From: an uncultured Myxococcales bacterium
Lineage (GTDB): Bacteria; Myxococcota; Myxococcia; Myxococcales; Myxococcaceae
Assembly (NCBI GenBank): GCA_937980205.1
Contig: CALJKW010000021.1
Coordinates: forward strand, 310,001 to 374,000
Reading direction: 5' to 3'
Length of the DNA stretch: 64,000 nt
The notes beneath the pieces were generated by a model. It made no database searches. It saw only the letters and a list, made by a program, of their open reading frames with translations, and was not told where the DNA came from. This document shows, piece by piece, positions 61,772-64,000 of this stretch (position 1 is the stretch's first letter; every line of letters starts with the position of its first letter). A program made the translations under genes and the position numbers.

Positions 61772-62796
61772 AGTTCTCGATCTGCATTCCCAACTACAAC
61801 TACGAGAAGTACCTGCCGGAGACGATTCGAAGCGTGCTCTCGCAGGACGCCGACCTCGAAATACTTGTGTCGGACAATGCCAGCACTGACGGCTCGGTAG
61901 ACGTGGTGCGGAGCTTCGCCGATGCTCGCATCAAGCTTCGCATCAACAACGCCAACGTCGGCTTCGCGGGCAACCTCGACCGGGCCGCTCGTATGGCGAC
62001 GGGCGAGGTCGTCGTCATGCTCAGCTCTGACGACTTGATGCGGCCGGGCGCGTTGAAGGCCTATGCGGCGCTGTTCGGCGCAATAGAAACGGACGCCATC
62101 GTGACGGCGTCCGCGGACATCATCGACGCCAAGGGAGAGCGCACTGGCGATATCGCTCCCGACCCGTTGTTGTGGACCGAGGCAGACGTGGTGGCCGGCT
62201 ACCCGACGCCGGTGGGAGCACGCCTGTTCCGCGTCCAAGCGGCCGAACTACTGAGGCGCTGTCTCGCCTCGCAGCGCAACCCGTTCAACTTCCTGGCGAC
62301 AGCCTACGGGCGCCATCTCTATGAGCGGGTCGAGGGCTACGGTGGCGGGCGCACCATCAATCCCGACAAGTGGTTTCACTGGCGGCTGCTCGGCGCCGCC
62401 AGTCACGCCTACTACCTCGACGCGCCGCTCTTCGCGTATCGTTGGCACACGTCGAACCAAACGGCGCAACAGAAGTCGTCCGGCGCGCTGAAGTATCTCG
62501 TCGACGAATACGTGAGCAGCTTCGAGATCGACTCGTCGCTACTGAAGCGCGCCGGCCTCTCGAAAGAGGATGTCGAGCGGGCTTTCGTCGAGCACGACAT
62601 CGCACGCCACGGGCTGGCCACGCTCGCCAAGGGCGACGTCGACCGGGCGCGGCGCATTTTACTGTTCGGGCTCTCCGCCTATCCGGCCCACGCGCGCAAA
62701 AACTGGAAGCTGTGGGCTCTTGGTGGCCTTGCCGTGCTGCCGGGCGGCACGCACCTCGCCCGCTTCGCCTACAGGCGCCGTGGCCGGACCCGCTAG
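61768..62796 (+). CDS. Glycosyltransferase family 2
   Basis: A 342-residue inverting GT-A enzyme. SICIPNYNYEKYLPETIRSV, VSDNASTDGSV and the DxD-like SSDDLM give the nucleotide-sugar site; the acceptor side has FNFLATAYG. About 100 C-terminal residues end in a hydrophobic stretch (WKLWALGGLAVLPGG) that may touch the membrane. GTG start in a GTGA overlap; ends four bases inside the convergent ligase gene. Confidence 0.92.
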   Translation: MKFSICIPNYNYEKYLPETIRSVLSQDADLEILVSDNASTDGSVDVVRSFADARIKLRINNANVGFAGNLDRAARMATGEVVVMLSSDDLMRPGALKAYAALFGAIETDAIVTASADIIDAKGERTGDIAPDPLLWTEADVVAGYPTPVGARLFRVQAAELLRRCLASQRNPFNFLATAYGRHLYERVEGYGGGRTINPDKWFHWRLLGAASHAYYLDAPLFAYRWHTSNQTAQQKSSGALKYLVDEYVSSFEIDSSLLKRAGLSKEDVERAFVEHDIARHGLATLAKGDVDRARRILLFGLSAYPAHARKNWKLWALGGLAVLPGGTHLARFAYRRRGRTR

Positions 62797-63986
62797 GCAG
62801 GCGAGCGCACGGGCGACGGCGGAGCAGCCGTCCCTTCCCTCGTGCTCACGATCGAGAGCCCGACGGCGAGGCCGAGCGTGATGGGGAAGGGGCCGACGAA
62901 GAACAGCTCGCGGCTGAACATGCCGCGCAGCACGAAGAGCACGCACAACAACCGGATGAGGTCCGTGGCGGCCTGAACGTTCGGGCTCGCGGATGTCGGC
63001 CTTCGGCAGAGCTGAATGGCGACGACCAACAGTGCCAGCAGGGTCGGGAAACCCGATCCGCCCGCGATGTACCCGATGAAGTTGTGAGTATCGAGCTGCG
63101 GCAAGTCGCTGCGCATGCGTTTCGCCAGCTCGTAGTTGAGCTCCTGTGGAGTGGTGCCGAAGATGGGGTTGTCGAGGGCAATCTCCATCGAGGTCTCGAA
63201 TAGGCTGACCCGCTGCTGATCCGACGCGTAGCCTTCTCGCGTCTGCTGGATTCGGTAGTCGAAGGTCTGTCGAGTGCCGAGCAGTGTAAACGTGGCGTAT
63301 GAGGCCAGCGAAAGTCCGCCGACGACAAGTACGGTGCGCCAACGTCTCGTCTGTAGGGCAAGCAACGCCGCAATCAGCAGCATGCCACCCCAGCCCGACC
63401 GGTTGCCGCCGCTGAAGAGCAGAAAGGCGGTCGACACGACTGCCGCCGCCACCAACAGCTTGGTCCATAGTCCGGTGCGGAAGTTGAGTAGCATGAACCC
63501 TGCGAACAAGATCACCGGCAGCGCGTAGAGCGAGTAGGCGTTCTTGTTCGCGATGTCACCGAGGGGGCGGTACCCCTCGTACTCGACGAAGCCGCCGCGC
63601 AGACCGTTGACGTTGGCCACCAGCAGGCTCACGCACAACGCCTGAGTGCCTCGCACGAAGTCCTCTCGGCGTCTCACCATCAGCGCGACGGCAAAGATGG
63701 TCATGACGCTCGAGCCCATCTTGATGAGATCGCCGAACGACTCTCCGTACCGGAGCACCGAGAACGCGAAGAGGAAGAAGAAGACGAGCAGGGCGGTGCG
63801 GACGCGCCGCGGAAACTGCGACCACGACGGCATCACGATGGTGGGGATGGCGAGCAGCACCGGCACCACGAACAGCGGCACGAACAGCCCGCCCACCTCC
63901 ACCCGCAGCTGGCCGATCGTAGCCGCGGCGACGAGCAGGCACGTCATCGTCAGCAGCCAGTTGCCCCCTCGCCGCGTTGCGTACAC
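62793..63986 (-). CDS. O-antigen ligase / polymerase (Wzy_C family), start uncertain
   Basis: A 397-residue multi-pass membrane protein with about ten to twelve hydrophobic segments and the large periplasmic loop (about 225-320) of the Wzy_C family; FGTTPQELNYE and DTHNFIGYIAGGSGF hold the conserved His of the loop, and FSGGNRSGWGG precedes it. It would polymerise or ligate the repeat units. The GTG at complement 63984-63986 is the first start in the window, but the frame stays open to the edge at 64000, so the true start may lie outside. Confidence 0.85.
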   Translation of the reverse strand: MYATRRGGNWLLTMTCLLVAAATIGQLRVEVGGLFVPLFVVPVLLAIPTIVMPSWSQFPRRVRTALLVFFFLFAFSVLRYGESFGDLIKMGSSVMTIFAVALMVRRREDFVRGTQALCVSLLVANVNGLRGGFVEYEGYRPLGDIANKNAYSLYALPVILFAGFMLLNFRTGLWTKLLVAAAVVSTAFLLFSGGNRSGWGGMLLIAALLALQTRRWRTVLVVGGLSLASYATFTLLGTRQTFDYRIQQTREGYASDQQRVSLFETSMEIALDNPIFGTTPQELNYELAKRMRSDLPQLDTHNFIGYIAGGSGFPTLLALLVVAIQLCRRPTSASPNVQAATDLIRLLCVLFVLRGMFSRELFFVGPFPITLGLAVGLSIVSTREGTAAPPSPVRSPA

Positions 63987-64000
63987 CCGCGGCGCCTGGG

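Overview
This 64 kb window is a high-GC chromosomal segment, most likely from a myxobacterium-like member of the Myxococcota. That placement is inferred from the Lon protease N-terminus, which resembles myxobacterial LonV/LonD from memory, plus the many lipoproteins and single-gene secreted proteins; no 16S rRNA or other decisive marker is present. I saw no tRNA, rRNA, CRISPR array, prophage or replication origin.

Left part (1-23 kb): mostly housekeeping and envelope genes. In order these are a partial calcium-repeat lipoprotein, a prolyl oligopeptidase, lon with a small Cys-rich membrane protein, and a RAYT transposase bracketed by two paired REP hairpins. A VAT-1-like oxidoreductase and an algH-bolA-pilT operon follow. 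From 9.5 to 15.9 kb lies a compact redox region: a rhodanese / OB-fold / Tll0287-like operon, thioredoxin, an ECF sigma factor with a C-terminal zinc finger preceded by a small CxxC protein, and an OsmC / CGFS glutaredoxin / sulfite-oxidase-like / DUF2914 / dioxygenase-like operon. Four transcription starts here share one bipartite promoter motif at one fixed spacing, so I propose they are the regulon of that sigma factor. Aminopeptidase P, a trypsin-like protease, rsmE, a lipoprotein, a PreA-like dehydrogenase and a DTW-domain enzyme complete this part. Solo REP hairpins lie directly at two more stop codons.

Right part (23-64 kb): one large surface-polysaccharide / nonulosonic-acid locus. 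It opens with a Wzc-type tyrosine kinase, then a UDP-HexNAc dehydrogenase and 4-epimerase, then neuB-neuC-(2-hydroxyacid dehydrogenase)-neuA. Next come an acetyltransferase, a methyltransferase, a capsule-type glycosyltransferase and an ABC flippase/exporter. A pseudaminic-acid set follows: pseB-like, an SDR, pseC, pseG, a PseI-PseH-like fusion and an aldo/keto reductase. Two complete amidotransferase modules (HisH-like, HisF-like and WbpG/PseA-like) flank a cytidylyltransferase-aminotransferase fusion and a GT-B glycosyltransferase. Both HisH copies keep the glutaminase triad, while each HisF copy has lost a different one of the two cyclase aspartates. They therefore look like ammonia suppliers for making acetamidino sugars rather than histidine genes. 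The locus ends with an asparagine synthetase / glycosyltransferase / carbamoyltransferase / acetyltransferase operon, a nucleotidyltransferase-kinase fusion with a second nucleotidyltransferase, two glycosyltransferases and an O-antigen ligase/polymerase at the right edge.

Most neighbouring genes in the polysaccharide locus overlap by a few bases (ATGA, GTGA, TTGA, TGATG), so they form long, translationally coupled operons.
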